The notes below the pieces were generated by a model, which saw only the letters and a list, made by a program, of their open reading frames with translations, searched no databases and was not told the origin of the DNA. A stretch of 64,000 bases of DNA from Magnetospirillum sp. (GTDB taxonomy: Bacteria; Pseudomonadota; Alphaproteobacteria; CACIAM-22H2): assembly GCA_027532905.1 (NCBI GenBank), contig JAPZUA010000004.1, forward strand, positions 493,958 to 557,957, given 5' to 3'. Position 1 is the first letter of the stretch; each line of letters starts with the position of its first letter. Shown here in pieces: positions 57,454 through 64,000 of this stretch. Both the position numbers and the translations under genes were made by a program.

Positions 57454-57909
57454 CTACGCGGCGCCCGCTTTGCTGGCCCATCTTGCCGCCGCTGCGACAG
57501 CGCCTGCGCAGGCGAGCGCACTTGCGAAACCTCCCCATGCCATGTCGGCTGCGGCAACCGCCGCCGGAAAATCCTTGAGGGTCGCAAGATTGGTAAGGTC
57601 GTAGGTGCCGTAGGCGACGAGGCCGAACGCGGCACCGGTCGCTGCGACCCGCAACAGCCCATCGCCGCGCTCGAGTGCCGGGACGATCACGAAGAACGCC
57701 AAGCCGGCCGCATAGAGCAAATAAAACGCCGCCGCGGGCGCCCAAGAAACCGTCGGCGCCATCAATGCCCCCAGCTGGGAACGGTAGAAATCTTTGGCGA
57801 TCCAGCCAAGCCATGCGCCGTCGAGTACAAGCATTATCGCAAGTGCGGCCGCGTAGAGCAGCATCGCTTCGGCGCCTGCGATCGCGCGCCCGTTTTCCAA
57901 TTGCGCCAT
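57454..57909 (-). CDS. DUF2177-family membrane protein
   Basis: This 151-residue inner-membrane protein has four helices. The family signature is GTYDLTNLATLKDFPAAVAA followed by DMAWGGFASALA, and the N terminus carries DGAWLGWIAKDFYRSQLG. Members occur in many Proteobacteria; the function is not known. ATG 57909 gives the usual length. It lies 47 nt upstream of the peptidase gene on the same strand and may be cotranscribed. Confidence 0.85.
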   Translation of the reverse strand: MAQLENGRAIAGAEAMLLYAAALAIMLVLDGAWLGWIAKDFYRSQLGALMAPTVSWAPAAAFYLLYAAGLAFFVIVPALERGDGLLRVAATGAAFGLVAYGTYDLTNLATLKDFPAAVAAADMAWGGFASALACAGAVAAAARWASKAGAA

Positions 57910-58148
57910 GTCTACTTTTTCGCCCGTCTTGCTTCGAGGAAGTACTGCCGCTTGCGCGCAAGCCAAGTATGGACGCAATTTCGGTCGCGCGCACACCCGG
58001 TGCAAATACGTATTGGCAGCCGCACGGCCCGCCGGTTCGCGGTTGCGTAGTTTCCGACGCTGCCGCACTACGCGCGCTTCGATAGCGTCGCGCGCGGCTT
58101 CGATGCTTCAAGCGCGGCCGCAATCGAAAACGTTCTCGGGAAAAAATC

Positions 58149-58685
58149 TTGCAAAGAACCTTATATTGGCTCCTCGGCAGCGTTGCTACCTGCCTGCTCT
58201 GTGTCGCAAGTCTGATCGGCCTGTTCGATTGGAACTGGCTGCGCGCGCTGGTTGTTGCAGCGGGCGCTGCCGGGTCGGGGCGTCGTCTTGCGATCGACCG
58301 GATCGACGGCGAATGGGCGTGGCGACCGCGTTTGCGCATCAACGGCGTGATGTCGTCGCGGCTGATTTTGCTCGATACGGTCGCTACGGCGCTCACCGTC
58401 GAAGGCGAGGCCAATCTCGCCGACGAGACCCTCAATCTGCAAGCGAATGCGCATGCCAAAGACACGAGCCTGCTCAGCGCGCGTTCGCCGATCCATGTCG
58501 GCGGCTTTTTTGCCGCACCGACGGTCGGGATCGACGCGGGGCAGCTCGGGGCCCGCATTGCGGGTGCCGTTGCGCTTGGGGTGCTGCTGACGCCGTTGGC
58601 GGCGATCCTCGCCTTCATCGATCCGAGCCTCACCGGCGACAGCGATTGGGGCGAACTCTTGCGCGAAAACCCGATCAAGCAATGA
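58149..58685 (+). CDS. shrunken AsmA-like protein (ends joined, middle missing)
   Basis: This 178-residue protein has an N-terminal membrane helix followed by FDWNWLRALV and RIDGEWAWRPRLRINGV, typical of the first residues of AsmA-family proteins. It passes directly to TALTVEGEANLADETLNLQA, DTSLLSARSPIHVGGFF and a GARIAGAVALGVLLTPLAAIL stretch, typical of the AsmA C terminus. A normal AsmA has 400-500 more residues between these. The start is TTG 58149, the only option, with GGGA upstream. It looks like an internal deletion that kept the frame. AsmA proteins concern lipid transport to the outer membrane. Confidence 0.62.
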   Translation: MQRTLYWLLGSVATCLLCVASLIGLFDWNWLRALVVAAGAAGSGRRLAIDRIDGEWAWRPRLRINGVMSSRLILLDTVATALTVEGEANLADETLNLQANAHAKDTSLLSARSPIHVGGFFAAPTVGIDAGQLGARIAGAVALGVLLTPLAAILAFIDPSLTGDSDWGELLRENPIKQ

Positions 58686-58755
58686 ACGAAACCCAGGCGG
58701 CGCGCCGGCGCCGTTCGGGTTCGCATGCACCAACCCCGGCATCGAGGAGAATCAA

Positions 58756-58833
58756 ATGGGACGCGGCATATTGCTTTGGCTGATCGGCGTACCGATCCCG
58801 GTCATCATCCTGCTCTACATCTTCTTGCGCTAG
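58756..58833 (+). CDS. 25-residue membrane peptide
   Basis: A very short open frame beginning MGRGILLWLIG and ending in IFLR is almost entirely hydrophobic, with one Arg at each end, so it would span the membrane once. GAGGAGA lies 5 nt before ATG 58756, a near-ideal ribosome binding site. It follows the AsmA-like gene by 70 nt. I recall similar tiny peptides in other Proteobacteria, but their function is not known to me. Confidence 0.65.
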   Translation: MGRGILLWLIGVPIPVIILLYIFLR

Positions 58834-58865
58834 CGGCCGCGCGGGGCAAGCTCTGCGCCGCGCGG

Positions 58866-60830
58866 CTAGGCCACTTTAAGCTGGCTCGCAAGAACCGCGC
58901 TACAGACGCGCTGCACGGCTTCGGACTGCGCCAAGCTGACGCCGACGCTATCCCCATCGCTTCGCGCAATGCGTCCGCTGAGCAGGCCTTCGATGCCCGC
59001 AACCAACACGGTGACGGGCACGCCCGGGGCTGCCCTGACGGAACCGACGATGCGGCAGCCGGCGCCCGAAATGTCGACCAAACGCACGTCGATCGTCCGT
59101 CCGCCGACGGTAACCTTTGCCGCCATGTCGCAAGCGTGGCGCTCGAACATGCGACGTTCGCCCGCATTGTTTACGGCAGAAAGAAACTCTTCGACCTCGC
59201 CACGCAGTTCACCCGTCTGTCGCGAAAGGTCGCCCGAGGCGGAAAGAACTTCGCCAGCGGCCGTACCGGTTTCTTTTGCCGCTCGCGTTACCTGCACGAT
59301 TGCGCTCGTGACGGATGCTGTCGAATCGCTCGCGTTCTGGACATTGCGGACGATCTCTTGCGTCGCCGCATTTTGTTCCTCGACCGCCGCCGCAATGGCA
59401 GAAGAAATCTCGCTGACATTCGTGATAATCGCCGAGACTTTGCGCAGCGAATCCGAGGCCGCGCCGGTTGCGCCCTGGACCGCCTTGATCTTTGCCGCGA
59501 TTTCGTCGGTCGCGCGGCTCGTCTGGTTTGCCAGGTTTTTGACTTCGCTTGCCACGACGGCAAAGCCTTTGCCCGCCTCGCCCGCGCGCGCCGCTTCGAT
59601 CGTGGCGTTGAGCGCCAAGAGGTTGGTACGTCCGGCGATGTCGTTGATCAGTCGGACGACATCCCCAATTTGGGAGGCCGCATCGACGAGGCTCGAGACG
59701 ATGCCGTCGGTTCGTTGCGTTTCGTGGACAGCGTCCGCCGCGATGCGGGTCGCCTGCTCGACCTGGCGCCCGATCTCGCGGACAGTTGCGAGCATCTCTT
59801 CGGTTGCACCTGCGACGGTCGCAAGGTTTTCAGAACTATGCGTCGCCGAGCGCGTGACCTGTTCTGCCTGTACGCGCGTCGTGTCGGCCGTGTCGGTCAT
59901 CGCGCTCGACGTCGCCTGCATCTTGGCGGCGGCGGCGGAGAGCGTATTGAGCACGCCCGATACCGCCGAATTGAACTCCGTCGTCACGAGTTCGACAGAT
60001 TGCGTGCGTCTTTCTTTTGCACTGCGTTCGGCTTTCGCCAATTCTTCGAGACGACGCTGCTCGCGGCCGCGGGCGATGAAAATTTCGAGCGCAGCAGCGA
60101 GCGCGCCGATTTCGTCTTCGGTTTTGAAATCGGCGACCGAGATTTCGAGATTGCCGTTGGCGGCTTCGCCGACCAACCCCACCATGGCACCAAGCGGACG
60201 CGCGATCGTGCGCGACATGAAGTAACTCGCCGCGAAGACAGCGCCGCCGAGTAGCGCCACGACGATGCCGAATTTTAAGCTCGTCCGGACAAGTTGGTCG
60301 TTGACGTCGTCGATATAGACGCCCGATCCGATAATCCATCCCCAGGGTTCGAAACTGCGCACGAAGGAAATTTTTTCGACAGAATTGTCATTGCCAGGTT
60401 TGGGCCAAAGATAGGCGACGAAGCCCGAGCCGTTCGTGCGGGCCGTTTCGGCAAAGCGGCGGAACAAGAAATTTCCGTTTGGGTCCTTGATGTCGCCGAC
60501 GTTTTTGCCGTCGAGATCGGGCCGGATCGGGTGCATGATGATATTGGGAACAGCATCTTGGGCCCAAACATAGTCGTCGTCGCCGTAGCGGACGGCTTTG
60601 ATCGCATTCAACGTCGCTGTCTTTGCCGCATCAATGGCAATAGTACCGGCGCGCACGTCGCTTTCGTATTTTGCGGCGATCTTCGAAGCAGCATCGACGA
60701 CAGCAGCACTTCGACGACCAGCATCATCGCGCATCTGGCTTTGCATGGTGAACAAGGCAGCAAGCGCGAGGCCGATCAATCCTGCCAGCGTGAAGCAGGG
60801 AATGACGACGAGTTTCGTTGATATTTTCAC
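58866..60830 (-). CDS. methyl-accepting chemotaxis protein with Cache sensor and C-terminal PilZ domain
   Basis: This 654-residue chemoreceptor has an N-terminal helix, a periplasmic single-Cache domain ([30 protein letters not shown]), a second helix near residue 190 and HAMP. The signalling domain has its tip at [20 protein letters not shown] and [15 protein letters not shown]. The last 95 residues are a PilZ domain with RMFER (RxxxR) and DISGAG (DxSxxG), so c-di-GMP is likely to bind. GTG 60830 is preceded by AGGGGG. It joins attractant sensing to second-messenger control. Confidence 0.92.
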   Translation of the reverse strand: MKISTKLVVIPCFTLAGLIGLALAALFTMQSQMRDDAGRRSAAVVDAASKIAAKYESDVRAGTIAIDAAKTATLNAIKAVRYGDDDYVWAQDAVPNIIMHPIRPDLDGKNVGDIKDPNGNFLFRRFAETARTNGSGFVAYLWPKPGNDNSVEKISFVRSFEPWGWIIGSGVYIDDVNDQLVRTSLKFGIVVALLGGAVFAASYFMSRTIARPLGAMVGLVGEAANGNLEISVADFKTEDEIGALAAALEIFIARGREQRRLEELAKAERSAKERRTQSVELVTTEFNSAVSGVLNTLSAAAAKMQATSSAMTDTADTTRVQAEQVTRSATHSSENLATVAGATEEMLATVREIGRQVEQATRIAADAVHETQRTDGIVSSLVDAASQIGDVVRLINDIAGRTNLLALNATIEAARAGEAGKGFAVVASEVKNLANQTSRATDEIAAKIKAVQGATGAASDSLRKVSAIITNVSEISSAIAAAVEEQNAATQEIVRNVQNASDSTASVTSAIVQVTRAAKETGTAAGEVLSASGDLSRQTGELRGEVEEFLSAVNNAGERRMFERHACDMAAKVTVGGRTIDVRLVDISGAGCRIVGSVRAAPGVPVTVLVAGIEGLLSGRIARSDGDSVGVSLAQSEAVQRVCSAVLASQLKVA

Positions 60831-60985
60831 TGAACCCCCTAGGGCGCGGCTCACCGTGTCCGAGCGCGCCAGAAAAGAGAATCCTCTAATTACATTTATT
60901 TATAGTTAAAGTCGGCTGAAACTTTTGTTTACAACTTTTTGTCGTATCGCCAGCCCCTAGCTCACACTTCGCGAAGATCTTTGAC

Positions 60986-61014
60986 TTGCAAACATACCGA
61001 CTAGTTGGTATTTT
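60986..61014 (+). promoter_or_regulatory. TetR-gene promoter overlapped by an 18-bp palindromic operator
   Basis: The palindrome ATACCGACTAGTTGGTAT (60994-61011) is symmetric except at one base pair and centred on CTAG. It sits in the spacer and first bases of a promoter with TTGCAA (60986-60991), 17 nt and TATTTT (61009-61014). TetR-family proteins bind such sites, so the following gene probably represses itself. The AT-rich stretch 60890-60960 before it holds no gene. Confidence 0.65.
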
Positions 61015-61042
61015 TAGCCGGAACCATCAAGGCAATCATCGA

Positions 61043-61648
61043 ATGGTCCGTACAAACACAGCCCGCGACAAGATTCTCTCCGCCGCTTTCTCGGTCATCC
61101 GAACGAAGGGCTATTCGGCAACGACCGTCGACGATTTGTGCGTCGCAGCTGGCGTCACCAAGGGTGCGTTCTTCCATCATTTCGAAAGCAAGGATGCGCT
61201 GGGCGTTGCGGCGGCCAACCATTGGTCGGCAGCGACCAGCGGCTTTTTCGCCTCGGCGCCCTATCATGGGCACGCCGATCCGCTTGATCGCGTTCTGGGC
61301 TATCTCGACTTCCGCCGCGACATTCTGCAGGGCACGTTGCCCGAGTTCACGTGCCTCGTCGGTACGATGGTGCAGGAGGTTCATCAAACGAGCCCTGCCA
61401 TCGCCGCCGCGTGCGATGCTTCGATCGACGGCCATGCCGAAACGATCGAAGCCGATATCGCCGAAGCTATGGAGCGCTACGACATCGAGGCCGACTGGAC
61501 CGCCAAGGGCCTTGCGCTGCACACCCAGGCCGTCCTGCAAGGAGCTTTCATCCTCGCCAAGGCGAAGGGCGGCCCCGCGATCGCCGCCGACAGCATTCGC
61601 CATCTCAAACGCTATATCGGCTTTCTGTTCGGCCGCCCGCAAACTTGA
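61043..61648 (+). CDS. TetR-family transcriptional regulator
   Basis: This 201-residue regulator has an N-terminal helix-turn-helix: ARDKILSAAFSVIRTKGYSA, TTVDDLCVAAGVTKGAFFHH, then FESKDALGVAA. The C-terminal ligand domain is of the AcrR/YcdC-like kind; ligand unknown. ATG 61043 was chosen because it starts after the operator and gives the usual length. It is followed at 15 nt by an AHSA1-type gene and two further small genes, which it probably controls. Confidence 0.93.
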   Translation: MVRTNTARDKILSAAFSVIRTKGYSATTVDDLCVAAGVTKGAFFHHFESKDALGVAAANHWSAATSGFFASAPYHGHADPLDRVLGYLDFRRDILQGTLPEFTCLVGTMVQEVHQTSPAIAAACDASIDGHAETIEADIAEAMERYDIEADWTAKGLALHTQAVLQGAFILAKAKGGPAIAADSIRHLKRYIGFLFGRPQT

Positions 61649-61663
61649 AGGAAGGAAACGACG

Positions 61664-62188
61664 ATGGCGATTTCCAACGTTATGCCCGCATCGAGCGCCA
61701 ACACGCTCAGCATCGTCCGTCGCATCGACGCGCCGCGTGCCGTCGTCTGGCGCTGCTGGACGCAGCCGGAACTCCTGAAGGCGTGGTATTGCCCGAAGCC
61801 CTGGCGGGTTATCGAGGCTTCCCTCGACTTACGTCCAGGCGGGCGTTCGAACACGGTTTTCGAGGGCCCGAACGGCGAGCGGCACGACAACAACGGCATC
61901 TATTTGGAAATCGTGCCGAAGGAGCGTCTCGTTTTCACCGACGCCTTCACCGAAGGATTCCTGCCGAAAGACGGGGCACCGTTCATGACGGGCTTTGTGC
62001 ATCTCTCGGACGCGCCGAATGGCGGCACGGACATGCACTGGGGTGCCCGTCACTGGACGGCGGAGGACAAGGCCAAGCACGAAGCAATGGGCTTCGAAGC
62101 GGGCTGGTCCGCCGCCGCCGCCCAGCTCGACGAGCTCGCACAGCGGGTCGCGGCCGGCTCGGCACCCGGTTCTGCGGCGTTGGCTTGA
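61664..62188 (+). CDS. SRPBCC (AHSA1-type) domain protein
   Basis: This 174-residue protein is a hydrophobic-ligand-binding START/Bet-v1-like fold of the AHSA1 group. Its features are IVRRIDAPRAVVWRCWTQPE, LKAWYCPKPWRV, LRPGGRSNTVFEGPNGE, and the C-terminal GFEAGWSAAAAQLDELAQRV. In such TetR- or ArsR-controlled operons these proteins often accompany VOC-family genes; substrates are unknown. GGAAGGAA precedes the ATG. Confidence 0.88.
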   Translation: MAISNVMPASSANTLSIVRRIDAPRAVVWRCWTQPELLKAWYCPKPWRVIEASLDLRPGGRSNTVFEGPNGERHDNNGIYLEIVPKERLVFTDAFTEGFLPKDGAPFMTGFVHLSDAPNGGTDMHWGARHWTAEDKAKHEAMGFEAGWSAAAAQLDELAQRVAAGSAPGSAALA

Positions 62189-62213
62189 AACAAAAACAAC
62201 AGAGGGAAAGCCA

Positions 62214-62687
62214 GTGAAATCAATCGTGCCCTGCCTCTGGTTCGACGCGAACGCCGAAGAAGCCGCAACCTTCTACGTGTCGCTTCTACCCAAAAGCCGG
62301 ATCGACGCCGTGCACAGGGCGCCCGCCGACTATCCCTCGGGCAAAGCGGGCGCTGTCCTGACGGTCGAGTTCACGCTGCTCGGCCGACCGTTTCTCGGGC
62401 TCAACGGCGGACCGCGTTTCACCTTCAACGAAGCATTGTCCTTCCAGATCCCGGTGGAGACGCAAGCCGAGGTCGATCGCTTGAGCGATGCGCTTTCGGC
62501 GGTGCCGGCGGCGGAGCAATGCGGCTGGGTGAAGGACCGCTTCGGCCTGTCCTGGCAGATCGTGCCGGTGCAGCTCGTGCAGCTGATCTGCGATCCCGAT
62601 CCTTCGCGCGCCAAGCGCGTTTTCACAGCCATGATGGACATGAAGCGCATCGACATCGCGGTCATTCTGGCCGCCGCCGAAGCATGA
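62214..62687 (+). CDS. VOC-family (PhnB-like) protein
   Basis: This 157-residue protein belongs to the PhnB/3-demethylubiquinone-methyltransferase-like branch of the VOC superfamily. Typical parts are PCLWFDANAEEAATFYVSLL, PKSRIDAV, VEFTLLGRPFLGLNGGPRF and CGWVKDRFGLSWQIVPV. GTG 62214 follows AGAGGGA. It is part of the TetR-controlled set. No enzymatic reaction can be assigned. Confidence 0.9.
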   Translation: MKSIVPCLWFDANAEEAATFYVSLLPKSRIDAVHRAPADYPSGKAGAVLTVEFTLLGRPFLGLNGGPRFTFNEALSFQIPVETQAEVDRLSDALSAVPAAEQCGWVKDRFGLSWQIVPVQLVQLICDPDPSRAKRVFTAMMDMKRIDIAVILAAAEA

Positions 62688-62700
62688 AGGGAGCGTCGGG

Positions 62701-63234
62701 ATGCTAAAGCTGCTCGCCATAGTCCTTTTTGGATTGGTCGTCGCGGTCGGCGCCCTTGTTGCCTATGCCGCAACCAAGCCCGACAGCTTCCGTGTTGTCC
62801 GGTCGCTGACGATCGCAGCGCCGCCCGACCGGCTGTTCGCGTTGATCAACGACATGCGCGGCTTCAATCGATGGAACCCGTACGAGCGGAAAGATCCGGG
62901 CAGGGGGACATACGGAAGCGCGCAAGCCGGTATCGGCGCGTCCTATGCCTGGGACAGCCCGAAACTGGGCAAGGGCGCCATGACAATCGTGGATGCTGCA
63001 GCACCCGGACGGGTTGTCATGCGCCTCGATTTCGAAACGCCCTTCAAGGCGCGAAACAGCGCCACTTTCACGATCATGCCGCACGACGGCGGCTCGGAAG
63101 TAAGCTGGGCGATGGAGGGGCCGGCACCGCTCGTCACCAAGGTGATGGACACGGTGATCGGCATGGACAAGATCATCGGCGGCGACTTCGAAGAAGGCCT
63201 GCGCAATCTGAAGGAAATTGCCGAGAAGCCGTGA
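62701..63234 (+). CDS. membrane-anchored SRPBCC (polyketide-cyclase-like) protein
   Basis: This 177-residue protein has an N-terminal hydrophobic helix (about residues 2-22) and a SRPBCC domain: VVRSLTIAAPPDRLFALIND, MRGFNRWNPYERKDPG and a C-terminal amphipathic helix with IGMDKIIGGDFEEGLRNLKE. It follows the VOC gene by 13 nt and closes the operon. A decayed copy of its 5' portion appears 770 nt downstream. Confidence 0.88.
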   Translation: MLKLLAIVLFGLVVAVGALVAYAATKPDSFRVVRSLTIAAPPDRLFALINDMRGFNRWNPYERKDPGRGTYGSAQAGIGASYAWDSPKLGKGAMTIVDAAAPGRVVMRLDFETPFKARNSATFTIMPHDGGSEVSWAMEGPAPLVTKVMDTVIGMDKIIGGDFEEGLRNLKEIAEKP

Positions 63235-63548
63235 ACGAGGCCGGCGCCGCGAGCGGTACCGGCGCGGCGGGGCGTCGTTTCAGAGATGTGGGTTTGGCAC
63301 AGTTGAATTGCGCGTTCTTTTGAACGATGCCCTCGCCAATAAAGCGCAGTACGGGGCGATGTCCGGCAGATCGCTTCGACCGACACGTACGCCAATTGTC
63401 AGGCCGGCTGGCAGAATTCCGGCGTTTTTCCCGCCCGAATTTTTCGGCAACCGCACAGAAAGGAAGCCGACATGCAACGCATCGATTCAGGCGTGCCGCC
63501 TTCGGCTGCGCCCAAACCTAGCGTGCGCACAGCCGGCATCGCTGGGGC

Positions 63549-63598
63549 CGACAGCTTCCGTATTGTCCGCCCGCTGACGATCGGGGCGCTGCTCGACC
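63549..63598 (+). pseudogene. fragment of a decayed SRPBCC gene copy
   Basis: These 50 bases match 62781-62830, within the intact SRPBCC gene, at 43 of 50 positions. In the same frame they read DSFRIVRPLTIGALL where the intact gene has DSFRVVRSLTIAAPP. Similarity ends shortly after on both sides. This is best explained as the remnant of a duplicated or related gene. Confidence 0.7.
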
Positions 63599-63775
63599 CG
63601 GCGCGTTTTTGTCTGCGGCGTGGCGTGCCGTATCGGGTGAAGCTAAGCGCTATTCGACGCCGTATCCAAGGAACTCGGGGGCAGGCCAACACGCGGCAGA
63701 CGCCGGCCCGGGCGACCTTCAAAGAAAAGCTTTCGACCTGCTGCCGATTTTTTGAGGTGAATGATCCAATGAATA

Positions 63776-63801
63776 CGGGGACGGTCCGAAGACCGTCCCC
63801 G
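63776..63801 (-). terminator. hairpin terminator after flagellin
   Basis: CGGGGACGGTC (63776-63786) pairs perfectly with GACCGTCCCCG (63791-63801) around a CGAA loop. It lies 40 nt past the flagellin stop on the minus strand. The T-run is poor (GTATTCATT), but the 11-bp GC-rich stem is strong and suits a highly expressed gene. Confidence 0.75.
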
Positions 63802-63840
63802 CGATACGTTTATCGAGAGCGCGTCCGAAGACGCGGGAAG

Positions 63841-64000
63841 TTAGCGGAACAGACCCAACAGAACCGAGGGCTGCTGGTTGGCGATCGACAGCGACTGGAT
63901 GCCGAGCTGCTGGCGAACCTGCAGCGCCTGCACCGAAGCCGAAGCCTTGCCGATGTCCGCGTCGACGATGGCGCCGAGACCGGTCGTCGTTGCGTCCACG
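63841..64000 (-). CDS. flagellin, C-terminal end (gene continues past the window)
   Basis: The last 52 codons and the TAA of a minus-strand gene are visible. They encode a flagellin D0 C-terminal helix: LGAIVDADIGKASASVQALQ, VRQQLGIQSLSIANQQPSVL and the final LGLFR. The wording, with Phe-Arg at the end, is typical of alphaproteobacterial flagellins. The start and central domain lie beyond base 64000. Confidence 0.93.
   Translation of the reverse strand, partial: VDATTTGLGAIVDADIGKASASVQALQVRQQLGIQSLSIANQQPSVLLGLFR

Larger units (their letters stand above)
63235..63840. other. 606-nt stretch without an intact gene
   Basis: Between the SRPBCC gene and the flagellin end no intact gene is recognised on either strand. 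A frame from ATG 63472 stays open to the window edge on the plus strand but runs antisense to flagellin and matches nothing beyond the short homologous segment at 63549. The stretch holds that pseudogene fragment and the flagellin terminator. Confidence 0.7.

Noticed and set aside
63472..64000. Plus-strand frame open to the window edge
   Set aside because: It runs antisense through the clearly coding flagellin end; only the short SRPBCC-like segment at 63549 is meaningful.

Overview
The window is one contiguous, densely coded stretch of a high-GC chromosome. It looks like a motile alphaproteobacterium, most likely in or near the Rhodospirillales. The evidence is the block rplU-rpmA-obgE-proB-proA-nadD-rsfS-rlmH, a HIG1-type membrane protein overlapping a PduO-type adenosyltransferase, a XylB-like xylose dehydrogenase of the Caulobacter kind, TRAP transporters, and motA/motB, chemoreceptor and flagellin genes. 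No rRNA, insertion sequence, integrase or CRISPR array is visible. There is one tRNA, tRNA-Ser(CGA). Most genes sit in tight strings with 1-8 nt overlaps.

Layout. 1-5.6 kb (+): the end of an acyl-CoA dehydrogenase, a secreted barnase-like RNase with its barstar inhibitor, a HIG1-type protein, a cobalamin adenosyltransferase, etfB-etfA, 3-hydroxybutyryl-CoA dehydrogenase and an inositol-monophosphatase-family phosphatase. 5.6-10.9 kb: a pentose module of sugar dehydrogenase, half-size ABC ATPase, XylH-like permease and XylF-like binding protein (-), with a divergent ROK repressor (+). 10.9-17.5 kb (+): yejABEF oligopeptide transporter and a GhrA-like reductase. 17.5-21.6 kb: an unrecognised soluble protein, an M17 aminopeptidase, a glutathione S-transferase and an unrecognised membrane protein. 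21.6-27.9 kb (-): HMG-CoA-lyase-like enzyme, class III CoA-transferase, TRAP dctPQM and a TAXI binding protein, which read together as import, CoA activation and cleavage of a branched hydroxy-acid.

27.9-43.6 kb is a nucleotide-sugar region on both strands. It holds rfbF, a shrunken sulfatase-like protein, a PLP aminotransferase, an aldo/keto reductase, a UDP-sugar dehydrogenase, a membrane-anchored 4,6-dehydratase and rfbDBAC for dTDP-L-rhamnose. It continues with an epimerase-like SDR, a GHMP sugar kinase, a PLP enzyme whose catalytic Lys is His (ColD/RfbH-type 3-dehydratase) and a thiamine-diphosphate E1 alpha/beta pair without E2 or E3. The last three genes overlap end to end, and I read them as a candidate route to a 3-deoxy sugar carrying a two-carbon branch. 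No glycosyltransferase, flippase or polymerase is present in this stretch.

43.6-49.5 kb (-) is the conserved housekeeping block, with a clear promoter and terminator around rplU-rpmA and an apparent ATC start codon for rsfS. 49.5-64 kb is mixed: an LPG-synthase-like membrane protein, tRNA-Ser, an alkyltransferase-like protein, motA-motB with a degenerate EAL-like partner, an Fsr-like exporter, an M48/LysM lipoprotein peptidase, a shrunken AsmA-like protein, a 25-residue membrane peptide, a chemoreceptor ending in a PilZ domain, a TetR operon with a palindromic operator, a decayed SRPBCC gene fragment and the 3' end of a flagellin gene.

Functions are inferred from motifs and family resemblance read by eye. 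No database search was run.
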